NCBI GenBank assembly: GCA_046350655.1
Contig: JAXMAB010000004.1
Span: forward strand, 372,001 to 436,000
DNA length: 64,000 bases
DNA from: JAEUHO01 sp046350655
Lineage (GTDB): Bacteria; Planctomycetota; PLA2; JAEUHO01
Reading direction: 5' to 3'
In this document: one piece after another, positions 8,696-16,910 of the stretch
Layout of the letters: every line of letters starts with the position of its first letter
Numbering within the stretch: position 1 is the first letter of the stretch
Made by a program: the position numbers and the translations under genes
The notes under the pieces: generated by a model
The model's database searches: none
The model's input: the letters and a program-made list of their open reading frames with translations, nothing else
What the model was told of the DNA's origin: nothing

Positions 8696-9406
8696 GTGAA
8701 GACGGCCGCGCTCCTGATCGTCGGCGACGAGGTCCTCTCGGGAGAGGTGCGCGACGAGAACGGGCCGTGGTTGATCGCGCGGCTGACGGGGCTCGGGACG
8801 CGGGTGGTGCGGGTCGCGACGGTGCCCGACACGCGCGAGGCGATCGTGGGGGAGCTGCGGGCCCTGCGCGCGGTCGCCGACCTCGTCCTCACGTCGGGCG
8901 GGATCGGGCCGACGCACGACGACCTGACGCGGCAGACGGTGGCGGAGGCGCTGGGCCTGCCGCTCGTGCGGCACGCGGAGGCGCTCGAGCGGGTCGAGCG
9001 GTGGTACGGCGCGAAGACGACGGACGCCGAGCGGACGATGGCCGACCTGCCGGCGGGGTCGGTGCTCCTGCGCGGCGCGCGGACCGACACGCTCGGGTTC
9101 GCGGTGGCGAACGTCGTCGTGCTGCCCGGCGTGCCGTTCCTCCTGCGCGACCTGGTGGACGGCTCCGCGGAGCGGTTCGCGGGACCGCCATTGCACCGGC
9201 AGGAGGTGCACACCGACCTCCGCGAGGGCGAGATCGCGCCGGCGCTGACGGCGATCCAGGCCTCCTCCCTCGACGTGGCGATCGGCTCCTACCCGATCCT
9301 CGACGGCCACCGTTGGTGGACGAAGGTCGTGGTCCGGGGCGCCGACGCGCTCCGCGTCGCCTCCGTCGCCTCCTCCATCCGCGCGGCCTTCACCGCCCCC
9401 CGCTGA
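8696..9406 (+). CDS. MoaB/CinA-type molybdopterin-binding domain protein
   Basis: 236 residues. The fold signature is clear: ALLIVGDEVLSGEVRDEN, LTSGGIGPTHDDLTRQTVAEALG and LPGVPFLL. This corresponds to the N-terminal half of CinA/FAD-pyrophosphatase-like proteins; the C-terminal nicotinamide-nucleotide amidohydrolase domain is absent, as in many short family members. The role is probably a small nucleotide hydrolase or an orphan homologue; molybdopterin binding is not certain. GTG 8696 is the start. It has a TAAGAT box at 8682-8687 only eight bases before it and no Shine-Dalgarno sequence, so it may have its own leaderless transcript inside the end of the upstream gene. Confidence 0.8.
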   Translation: MKTAALLIVGDEVLSGEVRDENGPWLIARLTGLGTRVVRVATVPDTREAIVGELRALRAVADLVLTSGGIGPTHDDLTRQTVAEALGLPLVRHAEALERVERWYGAKTTDAERTMADLPAGSVLLRGARTDTLGFAVANVVVLPGVPFLLRDLVDGSAERFAGPPLHRQEVHTDLREGEIAPALTAIQASSLDVAIGSYPILDGHRWWTKVVVRGADALRVASVASSIRAAFTAPR

Positions 9407-9428
9407 CCTCCCCCCGTCCGCGGCGCCG

Positions 9429-9467
9429 ACAGCGGAACAAACGGCTACGACCCCCTTGTTTCGCTGT
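9429..9467. repeat. Solo copy of the GGAACAA hairpin element
   Basis: An imperfect inverted repeat: ACAGCGGAACAA at 9429-9440 and TTGTTTCGCTGT at 9456-9467 enclose the core ACGGCTACGACCCCC. It is the same element that is repeated five times at 29452-29612, including the preceding CGACAGC flank. It sits just after the CinA-like gene, where it may end transcription or be an independent repeat. Confidence 0.7.
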
Positions 9468-9513
9468 TGCCCCCTGAGCGGGGGCGCCCCTTCCCGCAGG
9501 CCCGCCGGCGCGA

Positions 9514-9890
9514 GGCCACCCGGGCGCCTGCAGATCAGCCCGCTCGTCCGATCCACACCGGCGGCGCTGCTTCACCCCACGCCCGACGACCGGGGCCCCC
9601 TGCCTCCCGCGGGCCTGCAGGCGCGGGGATCTCGTGTTTCAGATATGGAGGGCGTAACGGGCAGGTCCGGGCGGTCGGGCAGGCCACCGGGGCCACCCGG
9701 GCGCCTGCAGAACAGCCCGCTCGTCCGAGTTACGCCGACCGCGCTGCCTCACCCCACGCCCGATGACCGGGGCCCGTCGCCTCCCGCGGGCCTGCAGGCG
9801 CGGGGATCTCGCGTTCCAAGTTTGGAGGGCGTGTCGGGCAGGTCCGGGCGGTCGGGCAGGCCACCGAGGCCTCGCGGGCGCCTGCAGATC
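9514..9890. repeat. Tandem repeat, period 177 bp, about 2.1 copies
   Basis: The block starting CGGGCGCCTGCAG recurs at 9521, 9698 and 9875, exactly 177 bp apart. Inside each unit are CCGGGGCCC, CGCGGGCCTGCAGGCGCGGG and GGGCAGGTCCGGGCGGTCGGG; the copies differ by scattered substitutions. The period is divisible by three, so an open frame runs through it, but it has no recognisable protein pattern, ribosome site or signal, and I treat it as non-coding. The surrounding gap (9407-9938, 532 bp) contains nothing else except the hairpin at 9429 and the tRNA terminator. Confidence 0.8.
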
Positions 9891-9898
9891 AGCCCGCG

Positions 9899-9933
9899 AA
9901 AAAAAAAGGCCGGTCGCATTGCGACCGGCCTTT
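9899..9933 (-). terminator. Intrinsic terminator of tRNA-Ala
   Basis: Read on the minus strand, AAAGGCCGGTCGC - AAT - GCGACCGGCCTTT forms a perfect 13-bp stem followed by a run of T (nine A on the plus strand at 9899-9907). It starts six bases after the tRNA CCA end. It is the clearest rho-independent terminator in the window. Confidence 0.93.
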
Positions 9934-9938
9934 CAAGA

Positions 9939-10014
9939 TGGTGGAGATGAGGGGATTCGAACCCCTGGCCTCCTGATTGCGAACCAGGCGCTCTACCAAC
10001 TGAGCTACATCCCC
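9939..10014 (-). tRNA. tRNA-Ala (anticodon CGC), CCA encoded
   Basis: 76 nt including the encoded CCA. The acceptor stem GGGGATG pairs with CATCTCC and contains the G3-U70 wobble pair that identifies alanine tRNAs. The D arm is GCTC-AGTTGGTA-GAGC, the anticodon arm CCTGG-TTCGCAA-TCAGG gives CGC (reads GCG), the variable loop is AGGCC and the T arm AGGGG-TTCGAAT-CCCCT. All stems close. GCG is expected to be a common Ala codon in this genome. The gene is followed by a strong terminator. Confidence 0.97.
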
Positions 10015-10114
10015 GTGCGGGGAGGGGATGGTGTACCCGGATCCCCGCAGGGGTCAAGCGGGCCGACGGGGGGTGCCGGCCGGGCCCGCCCCCGGCGGCG
10101 GCCGGGCCTCGCGG

Positions 10115-11494
10115 TCAGGCGGGTCGGGCCTGCTCCGCCAGGGCCTCGATGAAGGGGAGCGGCTGGTCCGCCAGGCACTTCAGGATCGTCCCCCCGGCGG
10201 TGAAGGCGTGGGAGACGTCCGAGAGCTTGCCGTGGCGCTCGAGCGCCGCCCGGCCCTCGCCGCCGCCCACGTAGACCGCGACGCCGGCGGCCTGCAGCCG
10301 CTTCAGCGTCGTGACCATGGCCTCCGTCCCGCCGGCGAAGGTTTTGTCCTCGAACTTCCCGAGGACGCCGTTGTGGAAGGCCACCTTGCGGCGGGTCGCC
10401 TTCGCCCAGGCCAGCGCCTCGGCCTCGAAGTGGGCGCGCGTCTTCGGCCCGATGTCGCACTGCAGCCGCGCCTTCGGGATGTCGGCCGAGACCGTGCCGT
10501 CGTCGAGCACGAAGTCCACCGGCAGCACGACCTTCACCTGGTTCTTCGCCGCGTCCTCGAGGAGGGCCCGCGCCTTCTCGAGGGACTCGGCGGGCACGTA
10601 CGGCTTCTCGGCCGCCCGCGCCGGGTCCTCGGCGCCGCCGATCGAGACCTCGACGCCGCGCATCCGCCCCTCGGCCTTGCGCAGCGCCATCGCGAGGCTG
10701 CCGCCCGCCACGATCATCTCGACGCGGCCGCGCTTCACGATGCCGTGGAGGTCGCCCAGCTTGTCGAGCTTCAGCCCCGAGAACGAGACGAGGCCCGCCT
10801 CGCGCGCGCGCACGACGTGGTCGGCCAGCTCGGCCCGCGTGAACGAGCCGAGGGCCACGCGGTCCATCGCCAGCGGCAGGGCCGCGCTCGAGAAGTCCTT
10901 GTTCGACGCCGCCACCGCGTCGTTCACGTAGACCGTCGAGAGCGCGCGGAACGCGCCCGCCAGGCGCTCGAAGTCCGCCGCGATCAGGGGCAGCTCCGCC
11001 GGCGCGGCCTTCCACAGCCGCATCTCGAACGGGTACTTCCGCACGTTCTCGAACACGACGAACTCGCCCGGCTGCAGCGCCTTCGCCGCCGCCACCGCGG
11101 TCCCCGAGATCGTCCCCGTCCGGTCGTCGAACCAGTCCTTCACGAACGGCCCGGCCTTCGGCTCGAGGGCCCGCAGCTTCTGGTGGACGTACTCGAGCGT
11201 CTGCTCGGGCTTGCGGCCGCGGTGCCCGATCAGCAGCATCCGCCAGCCCTGCTTGCGGCCGAACGCCAGCGTGTCGTGGAGCCCGGCGAGCCGCGGGTCG
11301 TCGCCGATCACCCCGTCGCGGTCCTCGACGTCGAGGTCGGCGCGGATCCACACCGCCGTCCCCGACGGCAGGTCGGCGAGCGCCTCGAGCGGCGAGATCC
11401 GCGCGAGCTTCGTCTCGAGCGACTCCTTCGACGTCCCGCGCCCGATCGTGCGCTCGAGCGCCGTGGCGAATGCGGGACCCTTCAGCTGCGGCAT
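10115..11494 (-). CDS. Divergent phosphoglycerate kinase
   Basis: 459 residues from ATG 11494 (GGAGG seven bases upstream). Both PGK halves are recognisable: N-domain RADLDVEDRDGVIGDDPRL, GHRGRKPE, FENVRKYPFE and YVNDAVAASN; C-domain VKVVLPVDFVLDDG, DIGPKT, AFHNGVLGKFED, GGGEGRAALERHGKLSDVSH and FTAGGTILKCL. PGK transfers phosphate between 1,3-bisphosphoglycerate and ADP in glycolysis. Many normally invariant stretches are altered: RxDxNVP, HxGRP, NDAFGTAHR, the GGAKVxDK lysines (here AGGSLAMALRK), and GGGD replaced by GGGE. It is also about 60 residues longer than usual. It could be the only PGK of a divergent lineage or a paralogue with a changed role. The stop abuts a GGGCCTCGCG half-site. 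Confidence 0.8.
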   Translation of the reverse strand: MPQLKGPAFATALERTIGRGTSKESLETKLARISPLEALADLPSGTAVWIRADLDVEDRDGVIGDDPRLAGLHDTLAFGRKQGWRMLLIGHRGRKPEQTLEYVHQKLRALEPKAGPFVKDWFDDRTGTISGTAVAAAKALQPGEFVVFENVRKYPFEMRLWKAAPAELPLIAADFERLAGAFRALSTVYVNDAVAASNKDFSSAALPLAMDRVALGSFTRAELADHVVRAREAGLVSFSGLKLDKLGDLHGIVKRGRVEMIVAGGSLAMALRKAEGRMRGVEVSIGGAEDPARAAEKPYVPAESLEKARALLEDAAKNQVKVVLPVDFVLDDGTVSADIPKARLQCDIGPKTRAHFEAEALAWAKATRRKVAFHNGVLGKFEDKTFAGGTEAMVTTLKRLQAAGVAVYVGGGEGRAALERHGKLSDVSHAFTAGGTILKCLADQPLPFIEALAEQARPA

Positions 11495-11690
11495 GGTCGA
11501 CCTCCGGGACGCGCAAGGTACCGGGTGCGCGCCGACCTTCCGCGTCCGACCCGGGCCCGCCAACCCGAGGCCCGGCCGCCGAAAATAGATGCTGAATACA
11601 ACCAAGAAGCGCCCCGGCCCCCCGGTCCCCGGCACCGCCCCACGGAACGTGGCGCGAGCCCCGAAGGAGGGCACCCTCTACGGCACTCCC

Positions 11691-12125
11691 GTGAACCCCG
11701 TCGAACGCCCTCCCTACCGTCTCCTCCCCACCGACGCGCTCGTCCGCCTCGACGTCGAGGGCGCCGACTGGCCGCACCTCGTCGCGGCCGCGGCCCTCGC
11801 GCTCTCCGACGCGGTCCGCCCGGTCGGCTCCTTCGACACGTGGACCGCGCGCCGCGTCACCGTCCGCGGCGCGACCCCCGCGGAGGTCCTCGAGCGCTGG
11901 CTCGGCGTCCTGCTCTCGGACCTCGCCGTCTCGGGCTTCCTGCCCGCGATCGTCGAGATCGAGCGGGCCGAGCCGACCCGCGCGTCGGGCATCCACCGCG
12001 GCGGCCTCGCGGCCGACGCCGTGGACCCGGCGGCCCACGGCCTCCGCACGATCGTCCCCGGGTCGGTCGTCGTCGAGCCCGGCGACGGCGGACGCCCGTG
12101 GCGCGCGCGGTTCGACGCCCGGTAG
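11691..12125 (+). CDS. Archease-family protein
   Basis: 144 residues from GTG 11691. The segment YRLLPTDALVRLDVEGADW, the helix HLVAAAALALSDAV, LERWLGVLLSDLAVSGFLP and the C-terminal HGLRTIVPG...WRARFD correspond in order to the archease fold (conserved Asp, 'LF..AA.al', 'WL.eLL', 'K..TYH'). Archease activates the RNA ligase RtcB by promoting its guanylylation; no rtcB is in the window. The consensus His before the first Asp is replaced (LPTD instead of HTAD). An AAGGAGG lies 20 bases upstream, too far for this start, so translation might begin earlier (GTG 11649 or ATG 11589), which would add a non-conserved tail. Confidence 0.6.
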   Translation: MNPVERPPYRLLPTDALVRLDVEGADWPHLVAAAALALSDAVRPVGSFDTWTARRVTVRGATPAEVLERWLGVLLSDLAVSGFLPAIVEIERAEPTRASGIHRGGLAADAVDPAAHGLRTIVPGSVVVEPGDGGRPWRARFDAR

Positions 12126-12137
12126 GCTTGAGGGGCG

Positions 12138-13055
12138 ATGCCCCCCGAGCCCTCCGTCCCGCCCGTCCCTGACGCCCCCGACCCCGGCGTGGCGCCCGGC
12201 GCCGTGCCCGCGGAGGCCCGCGCCCCGGCGCGCGGCCCCGGCCCCGAGCCGACGCGCGAGGTCGTCATCGAGGTCGAGAAGCTCACCGCCACCTACGGCG
12301 ACCAGGTGATCCTCAAGGACGTCGACATGACCGTCCGCCGCGGCGAGGTCATGGTGATCCTCGGCGGCTCGGGCAGCGGCAAGTCGACGCTGCTGAAGCA
12401 CCTGATCGGGCTCGTGAAGCCCCAGCAGGGCCGCATCCGCGTGCTCGGCGTCGACGTCACGTCGGCGAGCGAGCGCGAGATGGAGGAGCTCTACCGCAAG
12501 GTGGGGATCGTCTACCAGTCCGGCGCGCTGTTCGGCTCGTTGACCGTCTCGGAGAACGTCGCGCTCCCGCTGCTCGAGCACACGAAGCTCGACCGCAAGA
12601 TCATCGACATCTCCGTGCGCATGAAGCTCGGGCTCGTGAACCTCTCGGGGTTCGAGGGCCGGCTGCCGTCGGCGCTGTCGGGCGGCCAGGTGAAGCGCGT
12701 CGCGTTCGCGCGCGCGATCGCCATGGACCCGCAGGTCCTCTTCTGCGACGAGCCGAGCGCGGGCCTCGACCCGCGCATCGGCCGCGGCCTCGACGACCTC
12801 ATCCGCAACCTCAACGCGGCGTTCAACATGGCCATCGTCGTGGTGACCCACGAGATGGAGTCGGTGCGCCTCATCGCGGACCGCATCACGATGCTGGCCC
12901 CGATGCCCGGCGGCGCGCGCGTCGTCTTCCAGGGCACCTACGACGAGCTGCGGGCCTGCCAGGACCCGGTGGTCCGCGACTTCGTGGCCCGCGAGCCCCT
13001 CACCGAGCCGCGCACCGAGGCGAAGGAGATCCTCCGCCAGCTCGTCGGCGAGTGA
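12138..13055 (+). CDS. MlaF-like ABC transporter ATPase
   Basis: 305 residues. A Pro/Ala-rich tail (1-40) precedes a full ATPase: Walker A GGSGSGKST (76-84), Q-loop in VYQSGALF, signature LSGGQVKR, Walker B VLFCDEPSAGLDP and switch His in VTHEM. The signature with the 'QSGALF' Q-loop is typical of MlaF/Ttg2A, the ATPase of phospholipid (lipid asymmetry) ABC importers. No MlaE permease or MCE-domain protein is adjacent, so its partners must lie elsewhere. A TAGGCT box at 12123-12128 is nine bases before the ATG, though GAGGGG is also present. It follows the archease gene by 12 bp. Confidence 0.88.
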   Translation: MPPEPSVPPVPDAPDPGVAPGAVPAEARAPARGPGPEPTREVVIEVEKLTATYGDQVILKDVDMTVRRGEVMVILGGSGSGKSTLLKHLIGLVKPQQGRIRVLGVDVTSASEREMEELYRKVGIVYQSGALFGSLTVSENVALPLLEHTKLDRKIIDISVRMKLGLVNLSGFEGRLPSALSGGQVKRVAFARAIAMDPQVLFCDEPSAGLDPRIGRGLDDLIRNLNAAFNMAIVVVTHEMESVRLIADRITMLAPMPGGARVVFQGTYDELRACQDPVVRDFVAREPLTEPRTEAKEILRQLVGE

Positions 13056-13115
13056 GGCCCCGCGGGCCGCGCGCCGCGGGGACGGCCCCGCGGTGGCGGA
13101 CGCGACGCGCGCGCG

Positions 13116-15017
13116 TCAGTCGCGGAACGCGAGCGCGTCGAGGGCGGCGTCGGCGTCGTCCTCGAGGCCGGCGAGCCGGCCCGCGGGGGCCGACACCGTC
13201 ACGAGGAGGATGTGGTCGGCCTGCGGCACGACGTAGACCCAGCGCTCCGCGGCGCCGTCGCCCGGGCGGTCGTTGAGCCGCAGCCGCGCCGCGGGCTTGT
13301 CGGCCACCGTGAGCTCCTCGACGTTGGCGACGTCCGGGGTCGCGCGCTTGTGGCGCCCGACGAGCATCCCGACCGACTTCATGAAGGCCGAGCCGGCGTC
13401 GCCGGGCACGGTCTCGAAGCGCACCGACAGCTCGCCCTTCGTGGCGACGACCGCGGCGCCGTCCACCGTCGTCGTCCAGGCGGCGCCGGGGGACCGCCAC
13501 GCGGTCTTGCCCTGGGCCGAGGTCCAGGTGGCGCCCGCGAAGGGGTCGCCCTGGCCCTCGGGGGTCCACGTGTCCGCCGGGTCGCGCAGGATCGGCGCCT
13601 TCACGAGCACCGCGAACGCGCGCTCGAGCGCGTCCACGGGGACGCCGTCGAGGAACGCGACGAGGTCGCCGTCCACCTCGATGCGGCCCGCGCCCCACCG
13701 GCTCGAGTACGTCGCGGACCGCGCGCCCTCCGCGCCCTCGCGCCACGCGCCGTCGCGGAAGGAGTCGCCGTGCTGGGCGCGGACCGCCTTCAGCATCGTC
13801 TCGGCGGCCTCGGTGGCGTCCTTCGGCGTGTCGAACGCCATGAGCGCGGCGACGCCGCGCGGCACGCCGCGCTCCTCGAGCAGCTGCACGTACACGCCGT
13901 CCCAGCCCTCGGCGGCGGCCGCCGCCTCGGCGCCGTAGTAGCGGCCCGAGCCGAGCAGCTTCTCCGTGAGCCGGCCGTTCGTGCCGCCGACCCAGCGGTC
14001 GAGCCACAACGCGAGGTCGAGCTCGCCGACGGGCGACGGCTTGAGCCCGGCCCAGCCCTCGCCGACCGCCGGCGCGAGGCCCGCGGGCCACGTGATCTTC
14101 CGCGGCAGGTCGCGGTTGGCCCCGAGGAACTTGCTCGGGCGCATCACCTGCTCCTGCGTGCGGGGCGGGTCGGCGTAGAGCTTCGCCATGTTCGCGGCGT
14201 AGTCCTTGCCCACCGCGCGGCTGACGAACGCGGGGCCGGTCTGGTAGTTGAGCAGCGTCGCCACGACGAGCGAGGCGGGCACCGTCGTGATCGCCTTCAG
14301 CATCGCGGCGTTGTCGGGGCTCTTGCGCTGCTCCTCCTGCGACAGGCGCGCGACCTTCGGGTTCTCCTTCTCGTAGAGCTTGCGGGCCGTCTCCGCGGAG
14401 CCCTCCTGCACGCACTTCATCGCGAACGTCGCGTCGCCGTCCTCCTCGAGGGGCTCCACCTGCTTGCGGAGGTCGAAGTACTGGTCCTCGAGCGCGTGCA
14501 CGAGCTCGTGGAGGATCGTCGGCCGCTGCGCGTCGCCGGAGAGCCCGTCCACGACGTAGAAGTGGCGGCGCTTCGGGTCGTAGTAGCCCGCGACGCCCTT
14601 CTCCATGAACGTCAGCATCAGCTGGATCGGGTCCTCGTCGGCGGCGAGCAGGCCCATGCGGCGGGCCAGCTTCAGCTCGCGCTCGTAGGCGTCGGGCTTC
14701 AGCTCGTCGCGCACCTGCTGCTCGAAGTCCTTCCGCATCTCGGCGCGCGAGATCACGTCCGCCGGGACCGGGAACTTCCACGGGAGCCCGCGGAGGCGCG
14801 CCGCGTCGTCGCGCAGGTCGTCCACGATCGCGAGGATCGCGGCGCGCCGCTCGGCGTCCGCGATGCCCGCGGGCCCGGCGGACGGGGACGGCGGGGCCTT
14901 CGGCGTCGGGGCCGGGGGGGCCGCCGGCGCGGGTCCGTCCGCGCGGGCGGGGGCGGCGGCGAACGCGACCAGCAGCAGCGGCGCGACGAGGCGGGAGAGG
15001 CGACGGACGTGCGACAT
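13116..15017 (-). CDS. Secreted Zn-dependent metallopeptidase (HELVH), family unclear
   Basis: 633 residues from ATG 15017 with a CGGAG upstream; a TAGGAT box lies near 15040 on the minus strand. Signal peptide about 1-26, then a Pro/Ala linker to about 50. The zinc motif is HELVHALEDQY at 170-180, preceded by GYYDPKRRHFYVV, a pattern seen in eluzin-like peptidases of unknown specificity in planctomycetes. The extended QEGSAE segment near 216 may carry the third ligand Glu. The rest (about 330-633) has no recognisable domain. It is probably periplasmic. It is divergent from cvpA and convergent with the MlaF-like gene. Confidence 0.65.
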   Translation of the reverse strand: MSHVRRLSRLVAPLLLVAFAAAPARADGPAPAAPPAPTPKAPPSPSAGPAGIADAERRAAILAIVDDLRDDAARLRGLPWKFPVPADVISRAEMRKDFEQQVRDELKPDAYERELKLARRMGLLAADEDPIQLMLTFMEKGVAGYYDPKRRHFYVVDGLSGDAQRPTILHELVHALEDQYFDLRKQVEPLEEDGDATFAMKCVQEGSAETARKLYEKENPKVARLSQEEQRKSPDNAAMLKAITTVPASLVVATLLNYQTGPAFVSRAVGKDYAANMAKLYADPPRTQEQVMRPSKFLGANRDLPRKITWPAGLAPAVGEGWAGLKPSPVGELDLALWLDRWVGGTNGRLTEKLLGSGRYYGAEAAAAAEGWDGVYVQLLEERGVPRGVAALMAFDTPKDATEAAETMLKAVRAQHGDSFRDGAWREGAEGARSATYSSRWGAGRIEVDGDLVAFLDGVPVDALERAFAVLVKAPILRDPADTWTPEGQGDPFAGATWTSAQGKTAWRSPGAAWTTTVDGAAVVATKGELSVRFETVPGDAGSAFMKSVGMLVGRHKRATPDVANVEELTVADKPAARLRLNDRPGDGAAERWVYVVPQADHILLVTVSAPAGRLAGLEDDADAALDALAFRD

Positions 15018-15100
15018 GGGGGCTCCGGGTCGGGCGGACATCCTACGGGGCTCCCGGGAGGACGACCCGCCGGGCCCCGCCGGTTCCCTACAATCCGTCG

Positions 15101-15640
15101 ATGCCCCCGGTCCTCGCGCTCTCGACCCCCGACACGGTGGTCCTCGGCCTCGTCCTCTTCTTCGCGCTCCGGGGCGCGTTCAAGGGCTTCGTCTGGCAGC
15201 TCTTCCGCACGGCGGGCCTCGTCGTGGGCCTCCTGCTCGCCGCCCGCTACGACGTCCCCGTCGGGCGCTTCCTCGCCGAGCGGTTCGCCGTCGTCCCGAA
15301 CGCCGGCGCCGACCTCGTCGGCTGGGCGACGATCGTCCTCGGCACGTTCCTCGTCGTCACCCTGCTCGCGCACCTCGTGCGCAACGCGGTCCACCAGGCG
15401 CGCCTGTCGGGCGTCGACCGCCTGCTCGGCGCGGGGCTCGGCGCCGTCCTCGGCCTGCTCTTCGCCGCGCTCGGCTTCACGCTGTGGGCGTCCACGCTCT
15501 CCGACGCCGAGAAGAAGGACGTGCTCGGCGGCTCCACCAGCACGACGTACATGGCGCAGATGATCGACGCGGTGAAGCCCCTCTTCCCCGAGGGGATCCG
15601 CCTCCGCTGGGCCCCGGTCCTGTCCGCGCTGCGGTCCTGA
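15101..15640 (+). CDS. cvpA: CvpA-family membrane protein
   Basis: 179 residues with four hydrophobic segments (about 14-31, 34-48, 72-95, 108-133). The opening TPDTVVLGLVLFFALRGAFKGFVWQLFRTAGLVVGLLLA and the RLSGVDRLLGAGLGAVLGLL segment are diagnostic of CvpA, an inner-membrane protein linked to colicin V production, biofilms and envelope stress. The ATG has a TACAAT box at 15089-15094, ending six bases before it, and no Shine-Dalgarno sequence, so the transcript may be leaderless. The SPFH gene follows after 71 bp. Confidence 0.88.
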   Translation: MPPVLALSTPDTVVLGLVLFFALRGAFKGFVWQLFRTAGLVVGLLLAARYDVPVGRFLAERFAVVPNAGADLVGWATIVLGTFLVVTLLAHLVRNAVHQARLSGVDRLLGAGLGAVLGLLFAALGFTLWASTLSDAEKKDVLGGSTSTTYMAQMIDAVKPLFPEGIRLRWAPVLSALRS

Positions 15641-15711
15641 CGGGCCCCGGGCGGCGGGTCCGATATGATCCGAGGCTCGCGCGGAGGCCCGCGCGCCGGA
15701 GGCGTCTCGCG

Positions 15712-16725
15712 ATGGGCATCCTCTTCCTCGACGTCATCGAGTGCACCGACCAGCAGCCGGGCGAGCTCGCCCGCCGCATCCCCCGCGAGGGCTCGGCGGA
15801 GACGAAGTTCGGCAGCCAGCTCGTCGTGCGCGACTACCAGGCGGCGATCTTCCGCAAGGACGGCAAGGGCACCGACGTCATCGGCCCCGGGCGCCACACG
15901 CTCACGACGAAGAACATCCCGATCCTGACGAACATCCTGGCGCTGCCGTTCGGGTTCAAGAGCCCGTTCCGCTGCGAGGTCGTGTTCGTCAGCCTGCGCA
16001 CGATCCCCGACCTCAAGTGGGGGACCCGCGAGCCCGTCGCGTTCCGCGACGCCGAGCTCGGCCTCGTCCGCCTGCGCGCCTTCGGCACCTACGGCGTGAA
16101 GGTCGCCGACCCGATCGCCTTCTGCAACTCGCTCGTCGGCGCCGACGGCATGTACACGACGGCGCAGCTCGAGGAGTACCTGCGCTCGTCGATCATGACG
16201 CGGCTCACGGACACGCTGGGCGAGCAGCTGAAGAGCGTCTTCGACCTCACGTCGCAGTACGAGGAGATCTCCGCCGCGCTGCTCGCGCGCCTCGCCGACG
16301 ACTTCAGCCGCTTCGGCCTCGCCATCGACAACTTCCGCCTCAACGCGGTCACGCCGCCCGAGGAGGTCCAGAAGGCCATCGACGAGCGCAGCAAGATGGG
16401 CGCGCTCAAGAACCTCGACGCCTACACGAAGATGAAGGCGGCCGAGGCCCTCGGCGCCGCGGCGGCCAACCCGGGCGGCCTCGCGTCGGCCGGCGTCGGC
16501 CTCGGCGCGGGCGTCGGCATGGGCGGCCTCATGGCCGAGGCCATGCGCGCGGGCATGGGCGGCCAGGGCGGTGGCCAGGGTGGCGGCGCGGCCGCCGGCG
16601 GGGAGGGCGGCGGCGGGCGGTCGATCGCCGACCAGCTCCGCGACCTCGCGGCCCTCCACAAGGAGGGGATCCTCACGCCGGAGGAGTTCGCGGCGAAGAA
16701 GGCCGAGCTGCTCAAGAAGCTGTGA
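15712..16725 (+). CDS. SPFH/virion-core-like protein with C-terminal SHOCT domain
   Basis: 337 residues from ATG 15712 (GGAGG eight bases upstream, TATGAT at 15664-15669). The N-terminal 220 residues match the SPFH-like group with YdjI-type proteins: LVVRDYQAAIFRKDGK, IGPGRHTLTTKNIPIL, RLRAFGTYGVKVADP and SQYEEISAALLARLADDFSRFGL. A Gly-rich low-complexity region (about 245-300) leads to a C-terminal SHOCT motif, IADQLRDLAALHKEGILTPE, ending in a Lys-rich tail. Such proteins form membrane-associated oligomers and are often cotranscribed with envelope genes. There is no membrane segment in this protein. Confidence 0.83.
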   Translation: MGILFLDVIECTDQQPGELARRIPREGSAETKFGSQLVVRDYQAAIFRKDGKGTDVIGPGRHTLTTKNIPILTNILALPFGFKSPFRCEVVFVSLRTIPDLKWGTREPVAFRDAELGLVRLRAFGTYGVKVADPIAFCNSLVGADGMYTTAQLEEYLRSSIMTRLTDTLGEQLKSVFDLTSQYEEISAALLARLADDFSRFGLAIDNFRLNAVTPPEEVQKAIDERSKMGALKNLDAYTKMKAAEALGAAAANPGGLASAGVGLGAGVGMGGLMAEAMRAGMGGQGGGQGGGAAAGGEGGGGRSIADQLRDLAALHKEGILTPEEFAAKKAELLKKL

Positions 16726-16769
16726 GCGTCGCGCCGGGGGCCGTCGAGGACGGCGGCCCCGGCGGGACG

Positions 16770-16805
16770 ACGCGAGGCCCGGTCGGCGTCGAACGGGCCT
16801 CGCGT
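16770..16805. repeat. GCGAGGCCCG palindrome, paired copy
   Basis: ACGCGAGGCCCG (16770-16781) and its exact inverse CGGGCCTCGCGT (16794-16805) flank a 12-base loop. It lies between the SPFH gene and the lipoprotein gene, and belongs to the dispersed family described under findings. Confidence 0.8.
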
Positions 16806-16910
16806 ACCGTGGCGATCGAGTCGCCGCGGCGTTCGGGTTCGCCCCGGTCGGCTGGTTCGCCCGGGCCCGCGGGGGCCTCGGCGCGGCGGCGCCGGGGCCG
16901 GAGGTCGTCC

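Noticed and set aside
9456..9950. Open frame of 164 codons through the 177-bp repeat
   Set aside because: No ribosome site, no signal, and sequence typical of chance translation of GC-rich repeats; it ends inside the tRNA terminator.
11570..11605. Promoter in the A/T-rich stretch AAAATAGATGCTGAATACAA
   Set aside because: It stands out by composition, but no -35/-10 pair with good spacing can be fixed on either strand for the archease or PGK genes.
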